NCBI RefSeq assembly: GCF_012911935.1
Contig: NZ_JAAXLA010000058.1
Coordinates: 1-43,771 of the forward strand
DNA length: 43,771 nt
Source: Pseudonocardia acidicola
GTDB lineage: Bacteria > Actinomycetota > Actinomycetes > Mycobacteriales > Pseudonocardiaceae
Direction of reading: 5' to 3'
Positions 1-7,468 of the stretch are shown here, one piece after another. The notes under the pieces were generated by a model that ran no database searches, had not been told where the DNA came from, and saw nothing but the letters and a program-made list of their open reading frames with translations. The translations under genes and the position numbers were made by a program. Every line of letters begins with the position of its first letter. Position 1 is the stretch's first letter.

Positions 1-33
1 GCTGTGTATACGCGACAGCTTGCGCTCGGCCAT
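1..33 (-). CDS. Probable ParB, N-terminal 11 codons only (cut by window edge)
   Basis: On the minus strand an ATG at 33-31 follows the parA stop by five bases and opens a frame that runs off the window (MAERKLSRIHS). parB normally follows parA directly in actinobacteria, so position suggests the chromosome partitioning protein that binds the parS sites at 948 and 1683. The visible residues are too few, and not typical enough of ParB, to confirm this from sequence. Confidence 0.45.
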   Translation of the reverse strand, partial: MAERKLSRIHS

Positions 34-38
34 GGCCG

Positions 39-1010
39 TCACCGCCCGTTCGTCTCAGGAAGGCCCATGTGTGCGCCGTGGAGCGCGATCTCCCGCGCGG
101 CGTCGACGTAGCTCATCGCCCCGCGCGAGCCGGGGTCGTAGGCCAGGACGGTCTGGCTGTAGCCGGGGGCTTCGGAGACCTTCACGCTGCGCGGGATCAC
201 GGTCCGCAGCACGGTGCCGCCGAAGTGCTGGCGCACCTCCGAGGTGACCTGGTCGGCCAGCTTCGTCCTGCCGTCGTACATCGTCAGCAGGATCGTCGAG
301 ACGTGCAGCCGGGTGTTGAGGTGGGAGCGGACCAGGTCGATGTTGCTGAGCAGCTGGCCGAGTCCCTCGAGCGCGTAGTACTCGCACTGGATCGGGATCA
401 GCACCTCGGCGGCCGCCACCAGCGCGTTGACGGTGAGCAGACCGAGCGAGGGCGGGCAGTCGATGAGGACGTAGTCGACGTCGAGCTGGTCGAGCACGTG
501 GTCGGCCAGCGCCTGCTTCAGCCGGGCCTCCCGGGCCACCATGCTGACGAGCTCGATCTCGGCGCCGGCGAGGTCGATGGTCGCCGGAACGCACAACAGG
601 TTCGGCGAGGCCGTGCTCTGCGCGGCCGCCTCCAGCAGGCTGATCTCACCCAGCAGCGCCTCGTACACCGACGGGGTCCCGGCGCGGTGCTCCACCCCGA
701 GGGCGGTGCTGGCGTTGCCCTGTGGGTCGAGGTCGATCACCAGGACACGGATCCCGTGCATGGCCAGGGCGGCGGCCACGTTGACCGTGCTGGTGGTCTT
801 GCCGACACCGCCCTTCTGGTTGGCGACGGTGATGACCCGCCGATGGGTCGGGCGCGGCATGGAGTACCGGTCCGGGTGCAGCACGCGGGCTGCCCGCTCG
901 GCCTCCTCGGCGATCGGCGTCCACCCGAGATGCATGCTGGAGTCCGATGTTTCACGTGGAACATCACCGATGGGACCGACCTGATGCGACACGTCGTGCG
1001 AGCGCGTCAC
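39..1010 (-). CDS. parA: ParA (Soj) chromosome partitioning ATPase
   Basis: ParA-family P-loop ATPase of 323 residues that works with ParB-parS to segregate replicated origins. The deviant Walker A motif KGGVGKTT lies at about residues 66-73, and the Walker B/switch region VLIDCPPSLGLLT about 100 residues later. There is an N-terminal extension of about 57 residues before the ATPase fold. The GTG start at 1010 overlaps the rsmG stop in a GTGA junction, with AAGGGAG just upstream. The reading frame stays open further upstream, but that part overlaps rsmG and has no ParA-like content. A parS-like site (948-963) lies inside the first codons. The gene is cotranscribed with rsmG, jag and yidC. Confidence 0.95.
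   Translation of the reverse strand: MTRSHDVSHQVGPIGDVPRETSDSSMHLGWTPIAEEAERAARVLHPDRYSMPRPTHRRVITVANQKGGVGKTTSTVNVAAALAMHGIRVLVIDLDPQGNASTALGVEHRAGTPSVYEALLGEISLLEAAAQSTASPNLLCVPATIDLAGAEIELVSMVAREARLKQALADHVLDQLDVDYVLIDCPPSLGLLTVNALVAAAEVLIPIQCEYYALEGLGQLLSNIDLVRSHLNTRLHVSTILLTMYDGRTKLADQVTSEVRQHFGGTVLRTVIPRSVKVSEAPGYSQTVLAYDPGSRGAMSYVDAAREIALHGAHMGLPETNGR
948..963. promoter_or_regulatory. parS variant site
   Basis: The 16-mer TGTTTCACGTGGAACA differs at one position from the perfect palindrome TGTTTCACGTGAAACA. It lies inside the 5' end of parA, 720 bp from the perfect site. ParB is known to bind such single-mismatch sites in other bacteria. Confidence 0.85.
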
Positions 1011-1759
1011 GATCGCTGCTCCCTTCTCCGCCGGGGCCGCTCGGCGGAACCACCACGCCGATCGGCGACCCGTTCCACGAGCACGACCGTGCTCGGCGGA
1101 TCGACGATTCCGGCGCCGCAGTGCACCACCCGCGGCTCCCCGCCACCTGACTTCCGGACAGCCCCGGCGTCGCGGGCGACCTCGTCGGCCGCCGACGCGC
1201 CCTTGACGGCCAACAGCGTCCCACCTGTCCGCAACAGCGGAAGAGCCCACCCGGCGAGTCGAGCGAGAGGGGCGACGGCACGTGCGGTCACCACGTCAGC
1301 CCCCTCCCATCGGCGTCGCACCGCGGACTCCTCCGCCCGTCCCCGCTCCACGAGGACCGGGATCTGCAGATCATCGATCACTTCGCCGAGCCAGTCGACC
1401 CGCCTCTGCAGCGGTTCGATCAGAACGATCTGGAGATCGGGACGAGCCAGCGCCAACGGTATCCCGGGAAGCCCCGCTCCCGAACCCACGTCCACGACAC
1501 GGGCGCCGTGCGGGATCAACTCAGCGGCGACCGCGCAGTTCAGCACATGCCGGTCCCAGACCCGCGCCGTTTCGCGTGGTCCGATGAGGCCACGCTCCAC
1601 CCCTGAGGTCGCGAGGTGCTCGGCATATCGGCCGGCCAGGGGCAACCTGTCGCCGAAGACGTCGGCAGCCACGGCCGGCGGATGTTTCACGTGAAACATG
1701 TCGTCGGCGGTGAGCCCGTCCGGGTCGGACGGGCTCACCGCCGGGGGCTGCTCACCCAC
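1007..1759 (-). CDS. rsmG: RsmG, 16S rRNA m7G527 methyltransferase
   Basis: SAM-dependent methyltransferase of the GidB/RsmG family that forms 7-methylguanosine at G527 of 16S rRNA (E. coli numbering). The SAM-binding glycine motif VVDVGSGAGLPGIPLA is clear. The core begins at about FGDRLPLAGRYAEHLA, and WDRHVLNCA is the typical N-terminal motif. The start is uncertain: GTG at 1759 (250 residues, just after the jag stop) is chosen, but the ATG at 1699 (230 residues, nearer the family length) and a GTG at 1801 are possible. The perfect parS at 1683-1698 encodes FHVKH near the N-terminus. It sits between jag and parA in one operon. Confidence 0.92.
   Translation of the reverse strand: MGEQPPAVSPSDPDGLTADDMFHVKHPPAVAADVFGDRLPLAGRYAEHLATSGVERGLIGPRETARVWDRHVLNCAVAAELIPHGARVVDVGSGAGLPGIPLALARPDLQIVLIEPLQRRVDWLGEVIDDLQIPVLVERGRAEESAVRRRWEGADVVTARAVAPLARLAGWALPLLRTGGTLLAVKGASAADEVARDAGAVRKSGGGEPRVVHCGAGIVDPPSTVVLVERVADRRGGSAERPRRRREQRS
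1683..1698. promoter_or_regulatory. parS, perfect consensus
   Basis: TGTTTCACGTGAAACA is the exact 16-bp palindromic parS sequence bound by ParB near bacterial origins. It lies within the 5' end of rsmG, about 5.5 kb from the probable origin. Confidence 0.97.
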
Positions 1760-2282
1760 TGCGGAAGACGACGACCTGCCGCCGCGGCTCCTCGCCCTCA
1801 CTCTCGCTGGACACGCCCTCGACGCCGGCGACGGCGTCGTGCACGACCTTGCGTTCGAACGGTGTCATCGGCCGCAGCCGGACCGACTCACCGGTTTCGA
1901 GAACGTCCGAGGCGGTGCGGCGGCCCAGCTCGGTCAGCTCGTCGCGCCGGCTCTGCCGCCACCCGGCGATGTCGAGCATCAACCGGCTGCGGTTGCCCGA
2001 CACCTGCTGCACCGCCAGTCGGGTCAGCTCCTGCACCGCCTCGAGGACGTTGCCCCGGTCGCCGACGAGCTTGATGAGATCGTCGCCGCCGTCGATGCTG
2101 ACCACGGCACGGCCGGCCTCGACGTCGAGGTCGATGTCCCCGTCGTAGTCGAGGACGTCCAGTAGCCGTTCCAGGTAGTCGCCGGCGATGTCGCCCTCAC
2201 GGATCAGCTGCTCCTCAGCAGACCTCGCCGCTGTTGGGGCCTCTACGGTCTCAGCGGGCCCATCCTCCGCAGTCTTGGGCAC
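1752..2282 (-). CDS. jag: Jag/KhpB-type RNA-binding protein (KH + R3H)
   Basis: A 176-residue single-strand nucleic acid binding protein of the Jag/SpoIIIJ-associated family. After an acidic N-terminal tail (about 1-25) there is a KH-like domain containing GDRGNVLEAVQEL, and a C-terminal R3H-like region ending in RPMTPFERKVVHDAVAG. The GTG at 2282 is chosen as start because GGAGAGGAG sits six bases upstream; the longer frame has no such site. It sits directly downstream of yidC, the usual arrangement. Homologues (KhpB) affect cell elongation and division through RNA binding; that role here is inferred from the family. Confidence 0.92.
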   Translation of the reverse strand: MPKTAEDGPAETVEAPTAARSAEEQLIREGDIAGDYLERLLDVLDYDGDIDLDVEAGRAVVSIDGGDDLIKLVGDRGNVLEAVQELTRLAVQQVSGNRSRLMLDIAGWRQSRRDELTELGRRTASDVLETGESVRLRPMTPFERKVVHDAVAGVEGVSSESEGEEPRRQVVVFRSG

Positions 2283-2381
2283 GTGTGTCTCCTCTCCGAG
2301 ATGTTCCGGCGGAGTGCGGCACACCTCCGCACCCCCGCCGTGAGCGGCCGAACCATCAGCCCGGCCGCTCCCAGGCGCTGG

Positions 2382-3488
2382 TCAGCGGCGCTTTCGGCCG
2401 CGCCGGGCGGCCGGCGGCCGGGAACCGCCGCCGGTCGATCGGCCGTTGCGCGACGCGGCGGAGCCGTTCGTGCCACCGGACTTGCCGGTCGGCTTCGCCC
2501 CGTTGGGCGTCGTGCCGTTCGGCTTCGAGGTCACCGGCTTCGCACCCGGCTTCTTGGCCGGGCGGGCATCGGGGGCCTCCTCGGTGGCCGGCGTCGAGTC
2601 GTCGGCTGTGGCGTCGACCGCGGGCTCGGGGGCGTCGCCGCCCCGGTTCGGCTTCTGTCCCGGACGCGGGGCGCGGGCCTGGCGGACCGCAGCCTCCTCC
2701 TCGCGCTTCGCGGTCTCCTCGGCGTCGATGCGCTTGTACACGAAGTACTGCTGGCCCAGCGTCCACAGGTTGTTGGACACCCAGTAGAGAAGGACCGCCA
2801 GCGGCAGGAACGGGGCCCCGACCACGACACCGATCGGGAAGACGTAGAGCATCAGCTTGTTCATGATGGCGGCCTGCGGGTTCGCCGCCTGCGCCTCGGT
2901 CTGCCGGGCCACCGAGTGCCGTGCCGTGATGTGGGTGAAGATCCCCGCCGCGATCATCAGCGGGATCATCACGATCAGCATGTTCGGGATCGAGGTGCCG
3001 ATCGCCCGCAGCGCCGCGTCGCCCTGGGTCACCCAGGCGCCGAGCTTGGCGCCGAACAGGCTGGCCTGGTTGAACGACTCGACCTCGGGGGCCCCGAAGA
3101 AGTAGTTCTCGGTCTTGCCAGGCCGGAACTCACGAAGCACGTGGAACAGGCCGATGAACACCGGGACCTGGACCAGAACCGGCAGGCAGCCGCCCAGCGG
3201 GTTGACGCCCTGCTGGCTCTGCAGCTTCTGCATCTCGGCAGCCATCTTCTGCCGGTCGCTGCCGTACTTCTTCTTGAGCTTCTGGATCTCCGGGGCGAAC
3301 TCCTGCATCTTCCGCATGGAGCGCACCTGGCTCACGAACGGCTTGTACAGCAGCGCGCGCAGGGTGAAGACGAGGAACACCACGGACAGCGCCCAGGCGA
3401 TGCCGCTCGCCTCGCCGAACACGAACCCGAAGGCCTTGTGCCAGAACCACATGATGGCCGAGACCGGGTAGTAGATGAAGTTCAGCAC
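2382..3488 (-). CDS. yidC: YidC/Oxa1 membrane protein insertase
   Basis: A 368-residue insertase that places membrane proteins in the cytoplasmic membrane, alone or with SecYEG. The N-terminus FIYYPVSAIMWFWHKAFG is the first membrane segment. A basic cytoplasmic loop with KLKKKYGSDRQKMAAEM and the NPLGGCLPVLVQVPVFIGLF segment follow, then three further membrane segments. The last 100 or so residues are a charged, Pro/Gly/Lys/Arg-rich tail ending in RRGRKRR, typical of high-GC actinobacterial YidC. The GTG at 3488 is preceded by AAGGAG with suitable spacing. Its first bases overlap the end of yidD, so the two are translationally linked. Confidence 0.96.
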   Translation of the reverse strand: MLNFIYYPVSAIMWFWHKAFGFVFGEASGIAWALSVVFLVFTLRALLYKPFVSQVRSMRKMQEFAPEIQKLKKKYGSDRQKMAAEMQKLQSQQGVNPLGGCLPVLVQVPVFIGLFHVLREFRPGKTENYFFGAPEVESFNQASLFGAKLGAWVTQGDAALRAIGTSIPNMLIVMIPLMIAAGIFTHITARHSVARQTEAQAANPQAAIMNKLMLYVFPIGVVVGAPFLPLAVLLYWVSNNLWTLGQQYFVYKRIDAEETAKREEEAAVRQARAPRPGQKPNRGGDAPEPAVDATADDSTPATEEAPDARPAKKPGAKPVTSKPNGTTPNGAKPTGKSGGTNGSAASRNGRSTGGGSRPPAARRGRKRR

Positions 3489-3781
3489 GGGGCTTGCTCC
3501 TTGTGGTCCTCGGCCGAGCAGGTTCCACGATCCCGGCGCGGCGGCACCGGATCGATACCGCCAGGGTGCCATGGCCCGCAGCGGAGAAGCCGACAAATCG
3601 TCAGCCATGAGCCGCGCAGTACGCCGTGCACCTGCAGCGCTTCCACCGCGTACGCACTACAGCTGGGGTAGAAGCGGCAGGTCGGCGGGAGTGCGGGAGA
3701 GATCCACCGCTGGTAGCCGCGGAGGAGACCGATCAGCGCCCGGCCGACCATTGACGGTCGGCGGGGCTCGGGAGCACTCAT
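3482..3781 (-). CDS. yidD: YidD, membrane protein insertion efficiency factor
   Basis: A 99-residue YidD-family protein. The signature is complete: GYQRWISPALPPTCRFYPSCSAYAVEAL (residues 22-49, with three conserved cysteines counting the later RCGPWHPGG). The N-terminal amphipathic helix should associate with the membrane near YidC. It overlaps rnpA by an ATGA junction (3778-3781) and yidC by seven bases, so rnpA-yidD-yidC form one transcription unit. The C-terminal 20 residues are poorly conserved. Confidence 0.95.
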   Translation of the reverse strand: MSAPEPRRPSMVGRALIGLLRGYQRWISPALPPTCRFYPSCSAYAVEALQVHGVLRGSWLTICRLLRCGPWHPGGIDPVPPRRDRGTCSAEDHKEQAPC

Positions 3782-4137
3782 CGTGGTGTCCCGGGTGTCA
3801 CGAGCCGGCGCAGCACGGTGCGCAACGCGGCATCGAGGTCTTCACCCAGTTGGGCCGAGTCGGCCGTGGCGGCAGGCGGCAACGCCCGGACCACGAGGCG
3901 TGATCCGGGCGGCAGCTCGGCGAGCCGGGGCAGGACGAGATGACGAAGTCGGCGTGTGACCCGGTGCCGGACCACGGCGTTGCCCACGGCCTTGCTCACG
4001 ACGAATCCAGCGCGCGGTGCGTCGGAGCCCTCGACGTGAAGGTGCACGACGAGTCGCGGCCGGCCACTGCGCCGACCCCGGCGGATCGTCGAGGCGAACT
4101 CGTCCCGACGGGTCAGCCGGGCGCCGGCCGGCAACAC
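3778..4137 (-). CDS. rnpA: RNase P protein component
   Basis: A 119-residue basic protein that assists the RNase P RNA in maturing tRNA 5' ends. The N-terminus LPAGARLTRRDEFASTIRRG is the family opening, and the RNA-binding region is VVSKAVGNAVVRHRVTRRLRHLV, the equivalent of the RNR motif. It lies 16 bp downstream of rpmH, the nearly universal pairing, and overlaps yidD by four bases. Confidence 0.96.
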   Translation of the reverse strand: MLPAGARLTRRDEFASTIRRGRRSGRPRLVVHLHVEGSDAPRAGFVVSKAVGNAVVRHRVTRRLRHLVLPRLAELPPGSRLVVRALPPAATADSAQLGEDLDAALRTVLRRLVTPGTPR

Positions 4138-4153
4138 TCCGACGCCGGCCGGA

Positions 4154-4297
4154 TCAGGCGGAGAGCTTCTCGCGCCCCTTGCGGCGGCGCGCGGCGAGGA
4201 TGGCGCGCCCGGCCCGGGTGCGCATCCGCAGCCGGAAGCCGTGCGTGCGCGCCCGACGGCGGTTGTTCGGCTGAAAAGTGCGCTTGCCCTTGCTCAC
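4154..4297 (-). CDS. rpmH: 50S ribosomal protein L34
   Basis: A 47-residue, strongly basic protein of the large ribosomal subunit. It opens with SKGKRTFQPNNRRRARTHGF and ends with ARRRKGREKLSA, both diagnostic. The GTG at 4297 is chosen because the family begins there and GGGAGAG lies upstream; the longer open frame up to 4417 is leader sequence. It is the first gene of the minus-strand operon reading away from dnaA. Confidence 0.97.
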   Translation of the reverse strand: MSKGKRTFQPNNRRRARTHGFRLRMRTRAGRAILAARRRKGREKLSA

Positions 4298-4452
4298 GGT
4301 CGGCTCTCCCGGTCGACGGCGGCGGTACGGGGCCCGGGCCGTCGGTAGCTCTGCTGAAAGGTCTGACGGGTGGTATTGCGGTGGTACTCGTACTGCGTCG
4401 CACCGACTCGACGGCACGCAGAACGTGCCGGTCGGCAGACGCGGCTACGTTC

Positions 4453-4482
4453 AGGGTACGCAGCCGCGTCACAGGGGGTCAA
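4453..4482 (-). promoter_or_regulatory. rpmH promoter
   Basis: On the minus strand TTGACC (4482-4477) and TACCCT (4458-4453) are separated by 18 bp, a good match to a housekeeping sigma-70 promoter. It would start a transcript about 150 bases before the rpmH start codon. Confidence 0.6.
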
Positions 4483-4681
4483 ACCGGCCCGACACGCCAT
4501 CAGCCGCCCGGCTCTTGCGCCCGGGGCCGCCTTGTGGCAGACGCCGGGGATTGTTAGCGTTTCCGTCCTCATCCTTCGATCTGGCGGGATCGAGCCACAC
4601 TCGGACACGCCGCTCCACCGCATCGCGATGGGCCCGCACGACGCCCGTCGCGCACCCCTGCGTACCGTTCTTACGCACATG

Positions 4682-4690
4682 TGTGGATAA
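4682..4690 (-). promoter_or_regulatory. DnaA box upstream of dnaA
   Basis: TGTGGATAA, the exact reverse complement of the consensus TTATCCACA, lies about 95 bp before the dnaA start codon. It is well placed for DnaA autoregulation, as in many bacteria; that role is inferred. Confidence 0.75.
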
Positions 4691-4784
4691 GTCTGGGGAT
4701 CGAGGACATCCCTGGGCCGTCCCGGGCGGGCCGGACAGGACCCGTCGGGAGCCCGATCGAGACACGGAGAGGGGGAGCAGACCG

Positions 4785-6392
4785 GTGGTCGACCAGCCAG
4801 GTGATCTGGGCCGGGTCTGGAACCGGGTCATCGCCGACCTCTCCGGCTCCTCCGCGGACTCCGGCGCGTCGAGCCTGTCCGCCCAGCAGCGCGCGTTCCT
4901 CCGGCTGACCCGGCCGCTCGGGTTGCTCGACGGCACCGCCCTGCTGGCCGCACCGAGCGAGTTCGCCAAGGACGCGATCGAGCGGATCCTGCGCCGGCCC
5001 ATCAGCGATGCCCTCGGCCGCCACCTCGGCGTGGCGGTGAACCTCGCGGTCGTCGTCGACGCCTCGGCGGCGTCCGGTGGCACCGAGGTCCCCGATCCGC
5101 CGGACCGGGCCCCGCACGCACGCCCGGCACCACCGGACGTCGACGCCTATTCCCGCACCGCGCCACCCGATCTCGGATCCAGCGACGGTGGCCTGCTCGA
5201 CCCGATGCTCCCCGGGACCGCCGAGGCCGTCCCCGGCCCCGAGGCCGCTCCCGACGTCGCGGCGAACGGCGCAGGGCAGGACCCGGCCCGTCCGGGCGGC
5301 GACGTGTGGCCGACGTACTCCGCACCACAGGCGGGCGACCAGATCACCCCGCGCTCGCAGACCCGGTTGAACGAGAAGTACACCTTCGACACCTTCGTCA
5401 TCGGTGCCTCCAACCGGTTCAGCCACGCCGCCGCGGTCGCGGTGGCCGAGGCGCCGGCCCGCGCGTACAACCCGCTGTTCATCTGGGGCGACTCCGGGCT
5501 GGGCAAGACCCACCTGCTGCACGCGGTCGGGCACTACGCCCAGCGGCTGTTCCCCGGGATGCGGGTGCGGTACGTGTCGACCGAGGAGTTCACGAACGAC
5601 TTCATCAACTCGCTGCGCGACGACCGCAAGGTGGCGTTCCAGCGCCGCTACCGCGACGTCGACGTGCTACTGGTGGACGACATCCAGTTCCTGGAGGGCA
5701 AGGAAGGCACCCAGGAGGAGTTCTTCCACACCTTCAACACTCTGCACAACGCGAACAAGCAGATCGTCGTGTCCTCGGACCGGCCGCCCAAGCGGCTGGA
5801 GACCCTGGAGGACCGGATGCGCACGCGGTTCGAGTGGGGCCTGATCACCGACATCCAGCCGCCCGAGCTCGAGACGCGCATCGCGATCCTGAGGAAGAAG
5901 GCCGCCCAGGACCGGCTCGCGGTTCCGGGTGACGTCCTGGAGTTCATCGCCGAGCGCATCGAGCGCAATATCCGCGAGCTCGAGGGCGCGCTGATCCGGG
6001 TGACGGCGTTCGCGTCGCTGAACCGGCAGCCGGTCGACACCCAGCTCGCCGAGATCGTGCTGCGCGACCTCATCCCGGACTCGGCGGCCTCGGAGATCAC
6101 CGCGCCGACGATCATGGCGGTGACGGCCGACTTCTTCGGCGTGACGATGGACGAGCTGTGCGGGCCGGGGAAGACGAAGGCGCTCGCCCAGGCCCGTCAG
6201 ATCGCCATGTATCTGTGCCGCGAGCTGACGGACCTGTCCCTGCCGCGCATCGGGCAGACCTTCGGCGGCCGCGACCACACGACGGTCATGCACGCGGACA
6301 AGAAGATCCGCAACGAGATCTCGCTACGCCGCAAGACGTTCGAGCAGGTTCAGGAGCTCACGGCGCGGATCAAGCAGCGCGCCCGGCACTGA
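4785..6392 (+). CDS. dnaA: DnaA chromosomal replication initiator
   Basis: A 535-residue AAA+ ATPase that binds DnaA boxes and opens oriC. Domain I lies at about 1-95 and a Pro/Ala-rich linker (domain II) runs to about 185. The AAA+ core has Walker A GDSGLGKTH at about 235 and Walker B LLVDDIQFLEG at about 292. Domain IV carries the DNA-binding signature GRDHTTVMHADKKI at about 494. The GTG at 4785 is preceded by GGGGGAG at good spacing. The frame is open upstream to 4278 but without DnaA-like content. It is followed by the origin and dnaN. Confidence 0.97.
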   Translation: MVDQPGDLGRVWNRVIADLSGSSADSGASSLSAQQRAFLRLTRPLGLLDGTALLAAPSEFAKDAIERILRRPISDALGRHLGVAVNLAVVVDASAASGGTEVPDPPDRAPHARPAPPDVDAYSRTAPPDLGSSDGGLLDPMLPGTAEAVPGPEAAPDVAANGAGQDPARPGGDVWPTYSAPQAGDQITPRSQTRLNEKYTFDTFVIGASNRFSHAAAVAVAEAPARAYNPLFIWGDSGLGKTHLLHAVGHYAQRLFPGMRVRYVSTEEFTNDFINSLRDDRKVAFQRRYRDVDVLLVDDIQFLEGKEGTQEEFFHTFNTLHNANKQIVVSSDRPPKRLETLEDRMRTRFEWGLITDIQPPELETRIAILRKKAAQDRLAVPGDVLEFIAERIERNIRELEGALIRVTAFASLNRQPVDTQLAEIVLRDLIPDSAASEITAPTIMAVTADFFGVTMDELCGPGKTKALAQARQIAMYLCRELTDLSLPRIGQTFGGRDHTTVMHADKKIRNEISLRRKTFEQVQELTARIKQRARH

Positions 6393-7172
6393 TCCCCGGG
6401 ACTCCGCTGCTGTGAAGCGGGGCATCTCACCAGGAGCGCCCGACCGGACGCCTGCTCCCGGCGGTCACCGGGGGCCGTTCGGTGCCCGCTGCGCGGCCCG
6501 GGGACCGCGTGCATCTCCCGGGGGGCCTGCGGGAGGACGTGTCCGGTCTCCGTGAGGGACGTGAGGTCGGCCGGCGCGGCTGCGCGTCCCGCGGCCGGAG
6601 CCGGCCGGCTGGGGGCCCGGGCGACGGAGGCCGTCGAGTGCCGCCTGGCACGCACCCCCGTCACGCACAGCGACTACGAACGCCCCGGCGACGGCCGCGC
6701 CACCCCGCCGTTCCACGCACACAGCCACCTTCCGGTGGATTCCGGACCCACCGCGTGTCGCTGACCCGCCGACCGTTCGTCTTGCGCTAGAGGGCGTTCA
6801 CCGCTCGGCACGATCGCGGACGGCTCGGCTGCGTAACCGCCGCGGTCACGCAGCGTTCAGATCCGTGTGCCGTGAGGGCACTCTGTGAGTTCCGCACCGC
6901 CCTTCGATCCCGCCACGAGCCGGGATTCCGGTCGCGGTGCGTCCACGCATGACCACGCTTCACCCACATCTGGGGACAACTCTGTGGATTGCCGGCTCCG
7001 AAGCGGTGGACTGCTCCACCCGGAACCGTGGACAACTCGCCTCCGGGCCGGGGACAGACCGGGGACAGCGGGGGACGGAACGGCTCCATCCACGGGTCCA
7101 CCGATCCGCCCACCGGCCGTCCCCGGAGCGTATCCACAGGACGCCACACCGTCTGACCTGCGCCGACACCAA

Positions 7173-7240
7173 CCATCCACACTACGCACAGGTCCTAGTA
7201 CTACTGCTGGATATCTCTTCCAGTTGAACTTCAACAGAAA
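7173..7240 (+). other. Candidate origin unwinding element (DnaA box, trios, AT-rich patch)
   Basis: A DnaA-box-like CCATCCACA (7173-7181) is followed by a GC-containing spacer, then the triplet series CTA GTA CTA CTG CTG (7195-7209), then the most AT-rich 30 bp of the region (7211-7240). In B. subtilis a box, a GC cluster and CTA-type DnaA trios form the basal unwinding system. The match here is by eye. The palindrome GTTGAA-C-TTCAAC (7223-7235) lies in the AT-rich part. Confidence 0.45.
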
Positions 7241-7319
7241 CAACCCCGTGGATGGCCGAGTCACGCGTCGCCCGTCCGTGGCGTGGTTCCCTCGGGACGG
7301 GGTACCCCGACAGGCCGAC

Positions 7320-7349
7320 GTGACACCCGGGCTTCGAAGGCTCTACGGT
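7320..7349 (+). promoter_or_regulatory. Candidate dnaN promoter
   Basis: GTGACA (7320-7325, five of six matches to TTGACA) and TACGGT (7344-7349) are separated by 18 bp, about 120 bp before the dnaN start. Confidence 0.5.
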
Positions 7350-7468
7350 GAACCGACCGACCTGGTCCGCGCCGGGTGTCCGCCCGCTCCGCGTACCCGC
7401 ATGAACCACCTCTGTATCCCCGCCATTCGGTCGCAACCAGTGACCGCCGGTGAAAGGTCCCTCTCGTC

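Larger units (their letters stand above)
4298..4784. other. rpmH-dnaA divergent intergenic region
   Basis: A 487-bp gap between two divergently read genes. It holds a good sigma-70-like promoter for rpmH (4453-4482, minus) and a perfect DnaA box at 4682-4690 about 95 bp before dnaA. I see no clear dnaA -35/-10 pair and no convincing coding content. Confidence 0.8.
6393..7468. other. Probable oriC (dnaA-dnaN intergenic region)
   Basis: A 1,076-bp noncoding stretch between dnaA and dnaN, the standard actinobacterial origin position. DnaA-box-like 9-mers cluster in its second half: TGGGGACAA 6971-6979, TGTGGATTG 6983-6991, CGTGGACAA 7027-7035, GTATCCACA 7130-7138 and CCATCCACA 7173-7181, each with one or two mismatches to TTRTCCACA on either strand. 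Weak CCGGGGACAG elements repeat with an 11-bp period at 7048-7068, with a partial third to about 7078. An AT-richer patch (about two thirds A+T) follows at 7211-7240. 6393-6900 shows nothing beyond high-GC sequence. Open frames in this area have no recognisable content. Confidence 0.9.

Noticed and set aside
6427..7180. Several open frames in the dnaA-dnaN gap
   Set aside because: They have no ribosome sites, are Arg/Pro/Gly-rich as expected from random high-GC frames, and overlap the DnaA-box region.
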